Positions 9,991 through 22,365 of a stretch of DNA of 64,000 nucleotides are shown one piece after another. Under the pieces are notes generated by a model. That model searched no databases and was not told the DNA's origin. It worked only from the letters and a program-made list of their open reading frames with translations. Location: assembly GCF_030272615.1 (NCBI RefSeq), contig NC_081412.1, positions 39,107,791 through 39,171,790 of the forward strand. The letters run 5' to 3'. A program made the position numbers and the translations under genes. This stretch comes from Cryptomeria japonica (lineage: Eukaryota; Streptophyta; Pinopsida; Cupressales; Cupressaceae). Position 1 is the first letter of the stretch. The number at the start of each line of letters is the position of its first letter.

Positions 9991-12821
9991 ACTAATTTTT
10001 TCTTAACAAAAATGCTATCTTTGCAATGAAGACTTGGACCAATATTAATGGTAGAAAAAGTTTTCTCTTCACATTTTGTAACAATTGGGAGTCCTAGATG
10101 CTTAAAAAGACACTTCAAAAATTCTTATAAGACACACACATAATTAATTAGTGTTTGAGTAGGGAAAGTGTTTAAGCTTAATGTTGTCCATCATGACAAG
10201 CAAGCCTTGATTGTGAAATTTGATGTTTCAACATCACTTTGACATTGATATTGGTCATTTGAGCTCTAGTCATCTACTTGCACCTTACATTCATTAGTTG
10301 GTATATGGCTTTTCTTCTTTGTAGAAGTCTACTCAAATTTGTTCATGTTTAGTTGGAAACTAACACCAAAGTTGATAACATAATAGAGTGTTCTACTCTT
10401 TCTTTTGTCATTTGGTGTCACAAAAATACATTTTACTATTCATCACAAACAAACAAAATTTAACGATGATGTAAAATAATAATTTGTGAGATTTTAAATG
10501 CAGATTGCATTTATGATTTATAATTAAAAAAAAAAATCATTCCTATCATATTTGGTTGGTTTTCAATTTAATGTTTAATATACCTTTGCAATTTTTATCA
10601 GATTGGCCATTATCCATAAAACACAATTTTGAGAATAACATAAATTATTTTTTATTTCTTTTTAAACATAAATCTTTTAAGACCAACATCTATTGTTTTC
10701 ATATTGTTTTAATAATTTTTTTATTTTTTATTTTTCAATTGACAGTAATTGTAGTTTAAAGAAATTAGTAAGACACAACGTTTGCATATACACCCAAATT
10801 ATTTTTTCTTAATTAAAATAACAATATCAATACAAAGTGCAAGGTTAATGGGATTTTTGGACATCGTTTACTATTTTTGAAAGTCTTGAATGTATGAGGT
10901 TATTTTGGGTAACAAATGTATGTTTATTAAAAATAAAAAATGATATTTAAATAAAATATAATTATTTTATGTTTCTATGAAGTTGAAACCGAGGGCTATT
11001 TATTCATAAATATTTTTACATTTTGTAATATTATTTGACCTAAAATATAATTGAAGTGAAAAAATAAAAAGAGTAAAAGTGATGCATGACACTTGGACAT
11101 AAAATGGTGTCACATAGGGTGTTTAAGGGACACACACATACACTTCGAGAATATCATTGACAATTTAAACTTATTTTATTTTTTTGTGGGCCAAATTAAA
11201 CAACTTATTTGCATATTTGTGATAATAGTGTTTGCATACCCTCATCAGACATTTGTCACCATTTTATTCTTTTCCCCCTTGTGTTTTCTATGTCATGTTT
11301 TTCAATATGTTTTTCTTGCATATATTATCCCCTAGCCATGTCACGTTTCCTTTCCTCTATTGCTCTAAAATCCTTGAAATCATGTTTCCTAAGTAGAATT
11401 TTACATTTAATATAAGCTCCACCCATGTCCTAGCTTTCCCCTTTATATTTCCTAAGTTTTTGAACCTTTTCCCCCTTGTTTATCCCTTAATCTTCCATCC
11501 CTAGATTAATTTTTCATTTGAACCCTACCTTTTCTCCTCCCAAAGCATGCCAACATAAACAAATTTTCCACCAAAAAAATCACTTATAAATGGCCACCTT
11601 GCATCTCAACATTCTCTAAAAATTGAAACCAAACCCAGTTGGAGGTCATCACCTATAGTTGGACATTCATAGAGTTGGGCTTGACCTTTTATCATCCTAA
11701 CAAATCCTTTGAATAAGATATCATTTAATGCCACACTTTCCCATTACCAACATGCACCTTTTCAAACGTTTCTATAAAATCTATAAATAGGCCCAACCTT
11801 TGCCTCAATTAACATAGGAAAATGTTTTTTGGCATAGGATGTCAAGGTTTTCTACTTTTAGAATGAGTGCAAGAGTTCTAAAGTATTTCAAAAATTTCTT
11901 GAGTGTGTTAGCTTCAAGATCCAACCATTGAATTTTTTTATCACATTTAAATGATTGGTTCAGTTCAATTCTTTATAGCTAGGTCCCAATTTTCCAAGGT
12001 TTTAAAGTATGGTTTTCTTTTCTTTGATGGGGTTTACATGCAAATGATATTATTTTTCTAAGGTATTGTAGGTATTCTTTTTTCATTCATCCCACTGCCC
12101 TTCCAAGCCATCACCTTCCATTTCATCCCATATGAAGACAATCTCCATCCAAAACTCTTGCCCCTAAGCTAGTTTGTATCCATCCTAGAGTACTGAGCCT
12201 GAAAACTAATGCTAGGTTTTGTCTTCTTCTATCCACCTTCAACATTAACTCCATCTATACACATCCTTTGTGATACATCTTGATCCTCAATTCATCGATA
12301 GTTTTACTTGGGCTAGGTCCAAAATTGATCGTAGAGGTTTCAAATTGCAAAATTAAATTTGGGCTCTAATTAATTCCCTCAAAATGCATTTTATAAATCA
12401 ATTAGAGTTTGAAAAATGCTAACTTGTGCACTAACGTGTTGTATTTAATGAAAAATCATAATTTATATTAAACCATCAAAGTTTCATAGAGAAAATCGGA
12501 ACATTATCATAGAATATCAATTTATATTCCCATCGTAAGCATCACCATATATTTGTTTTCTATCTTGAATGATTTGTGCCACAAATGTAATATTTTCTTG
12601 CCTATCGGCGGTACAGGTAGATTGAACAACAATGCACATTTCCAGTGCTTCAAATATATACAACCCCGCTGTAGACCTGCATTTCAAGGAAAACCCTTTC
12701 AGAGGGTAAGTAAATTCATTCCCACATCACAACCATGAAGTTTTCATTTACTAATTGCACAGTTTTCCAAAATAAGCTTCATCAATATGTACGTTGAGTA
12801 CGGTACTTAAGTGTTTGATGA
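9991..12821. other. AT-rich spacer, no gene seen
   Basis: About 2.8 kb of AT-rich DNA with many homopolymer runs. An open frame at 12553-12738 may be leader sequence of the PPR relic but shows no PPR motif. I found no RNA gene, LTR boundary or repeat I could define. Confidence 0.6.
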
Positions 12822-15194
12822 ATGACAGAACAAGATATCATTTCATGGAATATTTTAAGTATAGCTCACAGAAGATATCGGTATCCTCATGAGGCATTGA
12901 CACTGTTTCATCAAATGCAACGAATAGGTGTCCAACCTGACCAGTTCAGCTTTGCCATACTCTCAGCCTTCGCCAAAATAAGAGCTTTGGCACAGGGTAT
13001 GAACATATATCAAAGCATAATGGAAAGGGAATTTTTCTCAGGTGTTGTGATTGCAAATGCCCTGGTAGACATGTATGCGAAATGTGGAATTGTACACAGA
13101 GCACGTGAATCGATATACAAAATGGCTTAAAGAGATGTAGTCTCATGAAATTCAATGATTGCAGGATAGCGCAAAGTGGAATTGCTAAAAATGCCCTGGA
13201 AAGTTTAAATAAAATGCAATTGACGGGTATGAATCCAGACTCTACGACCTTTGCAAGCATCCTCCCAGCCTCTGGGCAAATGGGAGATTGAGAACAGGGT
13301 ATGGATGCCCATCAAAGCATAATCCAGATGCTGTAGTCATAAGTGCGCTTGTAGACATGTATGCAAAATGTGGAAGATAAGTTACGTGAGTTATTTGACA
13401 AAATGACTCGAGGAGATTTGGTTTCATGGAATGCAATAATTGCAGGATATGTTCAAAATGGACATGTTGAGAACGCCTTGGAAACTTTCAAGAAAATACA
13501 ACTTGCAGATGTAAAGCCAGATTCAACCACCTTTGACAGTATCCTCTCCGTTTGTGTGAAAATGAGAGCTTTAGAAAAGGGTATGAATATCCATTACAGC
13601 ATAATTGAAAGAAGACTTTTGTCAGATGTCGTAGTTACAAGTGCCCTGGTAGACAACAGACATGTATGCAAAATGTGGATGTATGCACAAGGCATGCGCA
13701 CTGTTTGAAAAAATGTCTCCAAGGGATGTGGTCTCGTGGAATGCAATGATTGCAGGATATACCCAAAATGGGCTTTTTGAAAAGGAACTAGAAACTTTTA
13801 AACAAATAGAATTGGCTAGTGTAAAAATAAACCCGACAACATTTGCCAACATTCTCCCAGCCTTCGTCAAAATGGGAGTTTTAAAACAAGGCAAGGTTAT
13901 CCATCAATGCATAATGGAAAAGGGTATTTTGTCAGATGACATTGCAAATGCCCTGGTAAATATGTATTCAAAATGTGTAAGCATGCACAAGGCACATTAC
14001 CGTTTGATTATATACCCCAAAGAAATGTCGTCTCATGGACTGCCATAATTGCAGGATATGCACAAAATGGTCATCTTGATGAAGCCTAAGCTTTTCAAAT
14101 AAATGCCTCAAAGAAATGTGGTCTCATTGAATGCGATGATTGCACAAAATGGATTTGTTGACGAAGCCTTCGAAATTTTTAAGCAAACGCAATTAGAAGG
14201 TGTAAAACCAGTCTCCACATCCTTTGCCAGCATTCTCTCAGCCTGTGCCAAAATGGGAGAGTTAGAACGGGGCATGGAAATCCATCACAGCATAGTTAAA
14301 AGTGGACTTTTATTCAATGTAGTTGAAAGCGCTTTGGTAGACATGTATGCAAAATGTAAAAGCATATATGATGCAAGTGAAGTATTTGATGAAATGCAAC
14401 AAAGAGATGATGTCTCATGGAACGCAATGATTGCAGGATATGCACAAATTGGATTTGTTGAAAAGGCCTTGGAAACTTCGAAGCAAATTCAGTCGGCAGG
14501 TGTAAAGCCAGATTCCAGCACCTTTGTCATCATCATCCAGATATGTGCCACAATGGGAGCTTTAGAACATGGTATAAACATCCATCAAAGGATAGTCAAA
14601 AGCAATTTTTTCTCAGATGTAGTTGCAAGTGCCTTGGTAGATATGGACGCGAAGTGTGGAAGCATGCACTAGGCACGTGAACTATTTGACAAGATGCCTC
14701 AAAGAGATGTGGTTACATGGACTGCAATGACTACAGGATATGCACAAAATTGGTTTGTTGAAAAGGCCTGGGGAATTTTTAGGCAAATGCAATTGGCAAG
14801 TGTTAATCCAGACCACACCACCTTTGCCAGCATTCTCCCAGACTGTGCTAAAATGGGGAGTTTGGAACAGGGCATCGGTGTCATTCAAAGTTTAATCGAA
14901 AGTGGTTTTTCATCAGATGTAGTTGCAAGTGCCCTGGTAGACATGTATGCAAAATGTGGAAGTATGCTTAGAGTACGTGAATTGTTTGACAAAATGCCTG
15001 AAAGAAATGAGATCTCATGGAATGCTACGATTGCAGGATATGTACATAATAGATTTTTCAATGATGATCTCGAACTCTTTGAACTAATGAAGCACTCTAA
15101 GACCAAGTCTGACCGTGTACGCTTCATTTGTGTTTTATTAGCATACAGCCATGCAGGTTTAGTAGACAAGGGCTGCAAATGCTTCAATTGTTGA
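12822..15194 (+). pseudogene. PLS-type pentatricopeptide repeat (PPR) pseudogene
   Basis: A row of PPR units of plant PLS type, recognised by repeated ALVDMYAKCG, SWNAMIAGYAQNG, KPDSTTFASIL and MNIHQSI. The marker ATGTATGCAAAATG recurs at about 13072, 13358, 13660, 13962, 14344, 14642 and 14943, giving a ~302-bp (P-L-S triplet) period with one short and one long interval. Such proteins bind organellar RNA for editing or processing. This copy is broken by TAA at 13128-13130, a TGA where SWN is expected, a small deletion near 13165, frame changes near 13361 and 13700, a stop near 14090 and TAG near 14670. The end reads LAYSHAGLVDKGCKCFN then stop, just where E and DYW domains normally begin, so the editing domain is missing. 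No intron is evident. Confidence 0.85.
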
Positions 15195-15490
15195 AGTGAC
15201 TAAAACTATTAAACTATAAATTTAATTATTATTTTATTTACTTTTTACATCTAATTAAAAAGAAAAATCATATTAGACTAAACTTTTGTTTTAATAAATT
15301 TGATGTAAAAAAATCAGAAATAGAAGAAAGGACCGTTGCTCTTTAAAGAAAAAAACCTTTTATTAGATTAATATTAATTTTAAAAGATCTTATATCATGC
15401 ATACCATTTTCGTTAAATAACCTACACAGTAGTCAAATAAAGAATAAACGACACAAATTTAACGTTCGGGAAATCTCGATACTTACTCGC
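15195..15490. other. Spacer between PPR relic and membrane-protein gene
   Basis: AT-rich. TTTATT at about 15358 reads AATAAA on the minus strand, roughly 130 bases past the stop of the minus-strand gene, and could be its polyadenylation signal. Confidence 0.4.
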
Positions 15491-17668
15491 TTATCTCGCC
15501 TCCACATCAATTATTTCGTGTCCGATATCCCTTTCTATTTCTCGTACATCCACCTTTGTAACTTCTGCTAACTTATTTTCCACATCCTCTATAGTCGCTG
15601 AACGCCAGTTTTCCTTTATTGCCCTGAACTTTTCTTGTATTGCAAGTGCTTTTATTAAATTCTCTTCTTTGAATTCTTCTGCCCATTTCTTACAATATTG
15701 AGGTAAAACTTCTTGTAGTTCTAAAACACCACATGCTATTATATCTCCCAAGCAGCTCACTGGTACTGCTCCATCGACAAATTCCCTCTCGGTGCTGTGA
15801 TGTTTCTTAAAAATGGCCTCGTGCACACAGTCCTGGCTAGCTGATTCTAGATCTTTTGTACCTTCGTTATGTTCATCAAGAAATGATTTGGGCGTCCAAT
15901 ATCGACAGAACTTGTCACTGAGGAGGAAGTGCGAATCTCCAGCCTTCGGAAACGCCTTCACAACTTTAGCAACCTCCTCAAATTTCAACGGTGGACGAGG
16001 ATAGGAGTTTCTTTCAACCAGTGCTTCTATCTTTTGCACTATGATGTCTGCTTCTAAACTCATTTGGTAGGCTCGGCTGCTGCCTGAACTAAACAAATTA
16101 ATGGGTGTCATTGTAATGTTATCAGGGAAGTCTAGAAATTCCAGTAGATCTTTTGCCTGCTTGTAAGCTTGCACAGCATCCTTCACAATCTCATTCGAAT
16201 CCCCGCAAAGTTCTGCAAGTACATAAATTGCAGCGACTGCTGCCATCTTCCATACCCCTATGTAAGAATATATGTCTCCAGTTGGAGAAAGCCGCTCTCG
16301 AATCTCTTGACGACTTTTCTCGACACTGTTCTTAATTACCTCTACTATTTTCTTAGAATTTTCCCCCTTCTGAGAAGAATCTTCCATCACAGACTTTGTT
16401 TGATCTACTGATGACTGGGTCACATACAAAATTTCTTTGGCTTCTGTGTTGAGATCCACTTCTGCATCCGACACCAAATCTTTTATCCAGTTGATACATT
16501 CGGGGGTGATGAAAATCCGAGCCAACAATTTTGACAACCACCGACAGAAAAAGTTGAAGAGCACGAGCAAATAGATCACTAGAAAGAAGAGACCTGTAGG
16601 AAGCATAGTCATAAGAAAGATCAAGAGTAATAATACCCTCAGCGCTTTCCACACATAGGTTAGTATACGTTTGCAGTGAGAGACATAATCAAGTGGGTTC
16701 AGATTCCAGGCTCTTCCGACCAAAAGGTATACCAACCGGAAGAAGCGATTTCCACATGCCATAGTATAAGAAGAGTAATTGAAAAGCTCGCCACGTGATG
16801 CATAAAGCAAAAGAAATACAGCCCATCTCCAGATGACAATAGCCCATCCTGTGAGGATGAAAACGCACTGAAAGCACAATGTCCACCTCACACTATTATT
16901 AATATGATGTAAAAGAGATTGCCGAGATATTGCTTTGGCCACCACCACTGCAACACATATCGTCACAACCATTAACACAGCTGGACTGAAGGCCGAGCTA
17001 ACCAACCAAAATTCTTGCTGACAACCACGAACTATAGCCTCTGTCTTGAATACATCAAACTTCTTTGTAACAAGCATTTTACTTTTTAATTTTCCTTTAA
17101 GGATTTTACTTTGTACAGTTCCTTCAACCATCTTACCAATCTTGTGATTTAGACGGTCACGAGTGAACTTACAATTTATAATTGCCAAACCTATGTAAAG
17201 CACAAGGGAAATGGCTGCCACCAGCAGAAGCACACTAGATGAAATAAACATCGTCCTCCCTGCATTTCTGAATGCGGGGTCATTGACATTTTCAAGCAGA
17301 TAAATCTCGGTGGCCATATGCAAACATAAACTTACCGCTAAAGCTGCAATATTTGACCACCTTCCCCCAGAGCTGTGAAAGGCCACGCCCGGCAGCACAC
17401 ATGCCAAAAATGTGCAGAGAACAAGTCGAGCACTATCGATAGACAGTTGATTGTTCACCAGTGTTTTTAACTCTTCTTTTGATTTGCGATTGACATTTTG
17501 GGCATCGAAATGCCCAAGAAATTGAACGGACAAGGCAGTGAGAGTGAGACCACTGCCCTGAATCCATTTATCCCTTCTTTTACATGCCCTTACAATGTCC
17601 CACGCAACAAATACTGAAAGTACAGATATGGCAAGTAACGTCTTCCCCACTTGGACACTGGATTCCAT
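15491..17668 (-). CDS. Uncharacterised multi-pass membrane protein, 725 residues
   Basis: An uninterrupted, intronless frame of 725 codons. The start at 17668 has a good plant context (AAAATGG). The N-terminal half is strongly hydrophobic, with likely membrane segments near residues 9-25, 81-98, 105-125, 140-165, 226-246, 262-291 and 341-376, and a weaker one at 41-53. Aromatic and arginine residues flank several of them (for example WAIVIWRWAVFLLLY). From about residue 395 the protein is soluble and helix-prone, with a K/E/S-rich stretch to about 465 (possible coiled coil), then a region with LEFLDFPDNITMTPINLFSSG and a basic-acidic C-terminus. I do not recognise the family and see no catalytic motif, signal peptide or known domain. 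The absence of stops beside so many ruined genes suggests it is under selection. It may be a plant- or conifer-restricted membrane protein. Confidence 0.85.
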   Translation of the reverse strand: MESSVQVGKTLLAISVLSVFVAWDIVRACKRRDKWIQGSGLTLTALSVQFLGHFDAQNVNRKSKEELKTLVNNQLSIDSARLVLCTFLACVLPGVAFHSSGGRWSNIAALAVSLCLHMATEIYLLENVNDPAFRNAGRTMFISSSVLLLVAAISLVLYIGLAIINCKFTRDRLNHKIGKMVEGTVQSKILKGKLKSKMLVTKKFDVFKTEAIVRGCQQEFWLVSSAFSPAVLMVVTICVAVVVAKAISRQSLLHHINNSVRWTLCFQCVFILTGWAIVIWRWAVFLLLYASRGELFNYSSYTMACGNRFFRLVYLLVGRAWNLNPLDYVSHCKRILTYVWKALRVLLLLIFLMTMLPTGLFFLVIYLLVLFNFFCRWLSKLLARIFITPECINWIKDLVSDAEVDLNTEAKEILYVTQSSVDQTKSVMEDSSQKGENSKKIVEVIKNSVEKSRQEIRERLSPTGDIYSYIGVWKMAAVAAIYVLAELCGDSNEIVKDAVQAYKQAKDLLEFLDFPDNITMTPINLFSSGSSRAYQMSLEADIIVQKIEALVERNSYPRPPLKFEEVAKVVKAFPKAGDSHFLLSDKFCRYWTPKSFLDEHNEGTKDLESASQDCVHEAIFKKHHSTEREFVDGAVPVSCLGDIIACGVLELQEVLPQYCKKWAEEFKEENLIKALAIQEKFRAIKENWRSATIEDVENKLAEVTKVDVREIERDIGHEIIDVEAR

Positions 17669-18980
17669 TTTGCTTCGTAGCCCTCACAAGCAACAACAGT
17701 TATTTGATCTCTACACCCCACTTAAAACATGTTCAGTCTCTCTCTGTAAACACCCGCGAAGGTCCTGCTTCGTGGATTAGATCGATTAAAATATGACTCA
17801 TCTATTGAATGGAATAGACTCTTTATTATTAATAATTAATATTGTTTTCCTCAAAATTTATTTAAAATTGTTGACCTTAAATCTTTGAAAAAAAAAATCT
17901 CAAAAGGATTATTTAATGAGACTATTTGTTTGCAGCTCAAGTTATAAAAGATCATTGTTTGACATTATCTATACATCACTTATCTAGATGCACCTTGATC
18001 TAGATGCACCTTGATGCACCTTGATTTAGATGCATCTTGATTAAAAAAAACAGTAGGTAGTATTCTAAAAAATTGATATTTTATGTTTCAAACAATAGTT
18101 TTTATTTGTACTATTATTGGAACAAAAAGCAGCAACAACCTTCACAACAATTAATATATGCTCAACTAGTGATGCTCTTACCCTAGATGCACCTTGATTG
18201 TTTAAAATAAAGAATAGGTAGTATTCAATTTTTAAGATTTAAGTAATTTATTAATTATGCACCTAATTCATCAATCATAAAAATAATAATTGTATTCTTA
18301 TTTTAATATTTAATTTAATTTATTAATTGGGCACCTTCTTCACCAAACACAGCGATCTGATTGGTACACTTAAAAAAAATAAATAAAAAGTGTGTAAACA
18401 TTTGACCGTAGTAATTAATTGCTCACGTGCTCCATTAGTCACGGCGACCTGGATTGGTACACAACCTGCTCCGCCAGTCACGCCAATCTCGATTGTTCCA
18501 CATTTTTCCAGAAAAGGCATAAAAAGAGTTAACACTGTTCACGCGTCTATGAGAATTCTGACACAACGTTCAACTACAGGCCGAGTCTCCCATTTAATGT
18601 AATTTACCGTAAGGGCGGTGATTTAATGAAATCTTGGGCTTGTAAGGAATGCCAAAAACAAACGTGGGGCTTTCCAGAAAGATTACTTCCCTGACAGCTA
18701 CAGCTTGTCCGTTGAGGTTTTGACATATTCTCAATTCGATGTGACATCGTGCTTTATGTTACACCTTATCATTGTGTTTATTGGATGTGTCTATTTTGGC
18801 TTCAAAATGGCAGTATGGATTGACACACGTTTTATACCGTCGATTTTGTAATAAACGGTTGCGATTGACTAAACTGTCGCTAACACGTTGTACGAAAGGT
18901 CTGTTTTGGAGCCAGAATAGCTTCAGCCTGGTTTACTGAGGAGACTTGATATCCTTTCTAAGCCATCGTATATAACTAGC
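17669..18980. other. Upstream region of the membrane-protein gene
   Basis: No gene seen. A weak minus-strand TATA candidate (CATATTTTAATC) lies at about 17784-17795, some 120 bases before the start codon. A pyrimidine-rich leader (CTCTCTCTG on the plus strand near 17740) is between. Further upstream are a G-box-like CACGTG at about 18424 and two ATTGGTACA words (about 18360 and 18455) resembling CCAAT boxes. Whether they serve this gene is not shown. Confidence 0.35.
17982..18042. repeat. Short minisatellite, CTAGATGCACCTTGAT units
   Basis: Four adjacent full or partial copies of a 16-base unit (CTAGATGCACCTTGAT), the fourth with a T for C change. A further single copy lies at about 18183-18198. 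Confidence 0.8.
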
Positions 18981-19143
18981 ACCTGCAGTCATCATAAGAA
19001 AATATGCTGATAGGTGATTGATAAGAAAATATAAACTAGCAATTGCATCTTGGTGTCCAATGGGTACGTCGAATAGATGTGGTCAATTAGAAAAAAAAAT
19101 TGGTCTATATTTTTTATACATTTGTGCAATATATGATATAAAT

Positions 19144-19395
19144 AGGGAGAAAGAGAGAGATGGGGGGGGTAAGAAGATAGAGTTAAGAGATGAAAGTAGA
19201 GAGATGATAGAGGATAATTAGAGAGGTATATAAAGATGGAGCAATATGGAGAGAGATGTAGGGAGAGGTAAGAATATATAGATAGGGGAGAAAGATAGAG
19301 AGGAATATAAAGATAAAAATAGAGATGGAGATGTAGAAGCAAAGGATGAGGGGGATGGAGAGATAAATAGAAAGATGAGAAAAAGGATAGAGGTA
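19144..19395. repeat. Purine-rich GA/GATA tract
   Basis: About 250 bases of almost pure purine with GAGAGA, GATAGA and GGAGAGA words and one GGGGGGG run. Apparent minus-strand frames rich in S, L, Y and I are artefacts of this tract. Confidence 0.8.
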
Positions 19396-20224
19396 TTTAT
19401 TTAGTGAACTCATGTTTCTCATATTGTATGACTCCTCATAAGGAGCAACTATCTTCCTACCATGGATATGCTGGAGGAGAAATGTATTATTACAATCACA
19501 CAAACCCATTGAAGAGATGAATGGCAATAATATTCAACAAATTGCCATATTGCAAATCATAAGTGATAATAATTTTCACAAGTAAAATAATTGTCATATG
19601 GAGATCAATCATTTATCTCCAATATCAAATCATTGACATGAAAATATGATCAATGTCCAATAGATTATTGGATTGGAGGCAATTCTATAGAAGGCAATTA
19701 TTTCAAACACTTCATACACCGTGATAAAATATGAGAACAATTTATTTTTTAATACTAGATAATGCATGGTTGATAAGTTTTGAAAGATAATTACTTTGAA
19801 ATGAACTACATAAAGAGAATAATAGTTAACTGAATATATGTATTGTTTTCAACATCTTGAATGAGAAATGTATACATGAAATTTATATATTAAAGAAATA
19901 AATTTTTTAAAAATTGTAGCATTCAAGTGAAAACGAAAATCAAGTCATAGAGACATTATTCGCATAATTTTGTAGATATTGATCTTCATTTTTTAAAAAT
20001 TGGAGGTCTAGAAGATAGTGACTTGTAAATGAATCACATAAAGATAATAAGATTAAAATGTATTTGTTTATTTGACATAGGTGAAATTTATAAACTATAA
20101 AAATTTGCAAATGAGCAATAATAAAATAGTAGAATGTATTGAAGGAAATAAAATTTTGTATCAATTGAATCTGTTAAATTTCATTAGATGCATAATTGAT
20201 TATTTTTTTTACTATTTATCTAAT
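19396..20224. other. AT-rich spacer
   Basis: No gene. Two loosely similar stretches (around 19785 and 19995, both with ACATAAAGA-type words) hint at an old duplication. Confidence 0.5.
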
Positions 20225-22110
20225 AATTAAGATAAATAGTTTAAATGTTAATAATGCATATGCTGATGGTGAGATAAATGATTAAGTGCTGCTAAGAACT
20301 ACCATTCTTAGATATTAGAGGTGAACAAGATTATAAAGGTTCAAGATACAAAGTTCGAGATCATGAAGCAAGTTCAAAATAATATCTAACAAAATTAAGG
20401 TTGCAGGTGTGAAAAGATTCAAAATTTTCAAGATAAATAACAGAATTTAATATTAGATCACATGAAAAACGTCATCTTTTTAATCACATATAAAGCTAAA
20501 CGCTTTTAACCTTTTTATCAATTTCATTATATAATTGTGTATCTCAATTTTTTTTATCTAAAATAATTATATGATGCTTATTATATTCTAATACATTATG
20601 ACTTTTAACAACTATCATTTTTATATATATTAGAGGTGAACAAGATTATAAAAGTTTGAGATGCAAAGTTCAAGGTCATGGAGAAAATTCAAAATAATAT
20701 CTAATAAAAAATTATTGCAAGTGTGATAATCATAACTACAATTATGAGACTAAACCAAAACAAATGTAGAATTCTCACAAAGCTTAAAAAATTCATGATA
20801 AAAAATAAAATTTAATATTATATTGCATGACAAGTTGAAATTACATATTTTTTACCACATATAAAACTAATTAGACACCTAAAATTGTCATGTCTAATTA
20901 AATAAATATTTTTATTTATTTAATTATTTTAGCCTAATTCTTCTATTAATTAAATAAATCTTTATTTATTTAATTAATTCATTTATCCTCTTCTAGTCTT
21001 ATTTCTCATTTAAATAAATACATTTATTCATTTAAATTGTCCTTTTCCTAAATTAAATAAATGCTTTCATTTATTTAATTGATCCCACTTCCTCTATTAA
21101 TTAAATAAATCTTTATTTATTTAATTAATTCATTAGCCTTTTCTACCCATGACACATGTCATTCATCTCTCAATTCCTACACTACCTACCCTCTCATTAT
21201 TTTCTTATTTCTTCTACCTACCCTCTAATCCTAGCCAACCATTTATCTTTTACACCTCTTAATCTTATCCCTCCATTTATTATGATGTCTTCTATATAAG
21301 GAAATGCTTCCTTCATTATCAATTCTCCTAAGCATTCTAGCATTCGAACTTTCATATGCGATCAAGCCTACTTGCAACCACATTTCCGTTCTTTGTTGAG
21401 CTCTTGTGCACATATAAAATCTAAGAGCAAATATATCAAGCAAGGTCAATGGAGATTCAAACCCTAGTGGACATGTGATGGTATAATCTTTGTGATTTTG
21501 TTGATTTGCATTTGTCTTAAGTAATCTTCATATGTTATGGTGGATCTTTCTTGTTGTTAGGCTAGGGTTTTGAGGTTGAATTCATTTAGTTTTTTAATAT
21601 TGTTGTTTCCATTTTTAACATAAACAACTAATACCTAGAATAATTATATGATGCTTATTATTATTTTACATTATGACATTGAAATGATAAATAGTTTAAA
21701 TGTTAATAATTTATATGTTGATGGTGGAATAAATGAGTATGTTCTTCTAACAACTATCATTCTTAGATGTTAGAGGTGAACATATAAATTTTTGAGATAC
21801 AAATTCAAGACCATGGAGCAAGTTCAAATAATATATAATAAAATTAAGGTTGTAGGTGTGAAAATCACAATTGCAATTATGAGGGTAAACCAAAATAAAA
21901 TGTAGTATTGTCAATCTAACAAAACTACAAAATTTCAATATAAATAATAGAATTTAATATTAGATCAAATAACAAGTTAAAAAAACATCTTCTTAATTGC
22001 ATTTAAAATTAAATACTTTTAACCTCTTATCAATTTTATTATATATTTATCTATCTCAATGATATTATATAAAATATTATATGTTGCTTATTATATAATA
22101 AATTTATCTA
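20225..22110. repeat. Three tandem copies of a ~400-bp AT-rich unit
   Basis: Unit 1 starts near 20230 (AAATAGTTTAAATGTTAATA); unit 2 begins near 20600 but lacks the first ~100 bases; unit 3 starts near 21687 with the same opening. Shared words include TTAGAGGTGAACA (about 20315, 20628, 21768), AATTATATGATGCTTATTAT and GAATTTAATATTA. Unit 2 is interrupted by the solo LTR at 20871-21626 and resumes after it. No coding potential. Confidence 0.75.
20871..21626 (+). mobile_element. Solo LTR, 756 bp, with target duplication ACTAA
   Basis: It begins TTAGACACCTAAAATTG and ends ATAAACA. The five bases ACTAA occur directly before (20866-20870) and after (21627-21631). The start resembles the TGTAGACAC end of the large gypsy LTRs in this window, less one base. 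A TATA box, CTATATAAGG, lies at about 21293-21302. The first half holds several AATTAAATAAAT/ATTTATTTAATT words that can pair with each other. No internal coding region, so a recombination-derived solo LTR is the simplest reading. Confidence 0.8.
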
Positions 22111-22365
22111 AATGTCTAATTAAAATATAACTAACATTTGAAAAGAAAATTATTCAATAATTAAATAGGAAAAACAATAAATTATAATTATAACATTTAT
22201 ATGTAAAAATTTATTTAAAATATAAAAAATCAATACATAAATATAAATATTTTATCATTATTATTTTTAATTAATAGACCATTAAAAAAGGTTAAACATA
22301 CACTTACTATTATCTATATCACAAAATCTATTAAGAGATTGCCTAAGTTATGACTTAGTAAAACT
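22111..22365. other. AT-rich spacer, nothing recognised
   Basis: Very AT-rich DNA between the tandem units and the second 650-bp repeat copy. Confidence 0.6.

Noticed and set aside
12553-12738. N-terminal exon of the PPR gene
   Set aside because: No PPR motif or transit-peptide pattern I could support; kept only as a remark.
19183-19527. Minus-strand frame rich in S, L, I and Y
   Set aside because: Reads the purine tract; no domain or start context.
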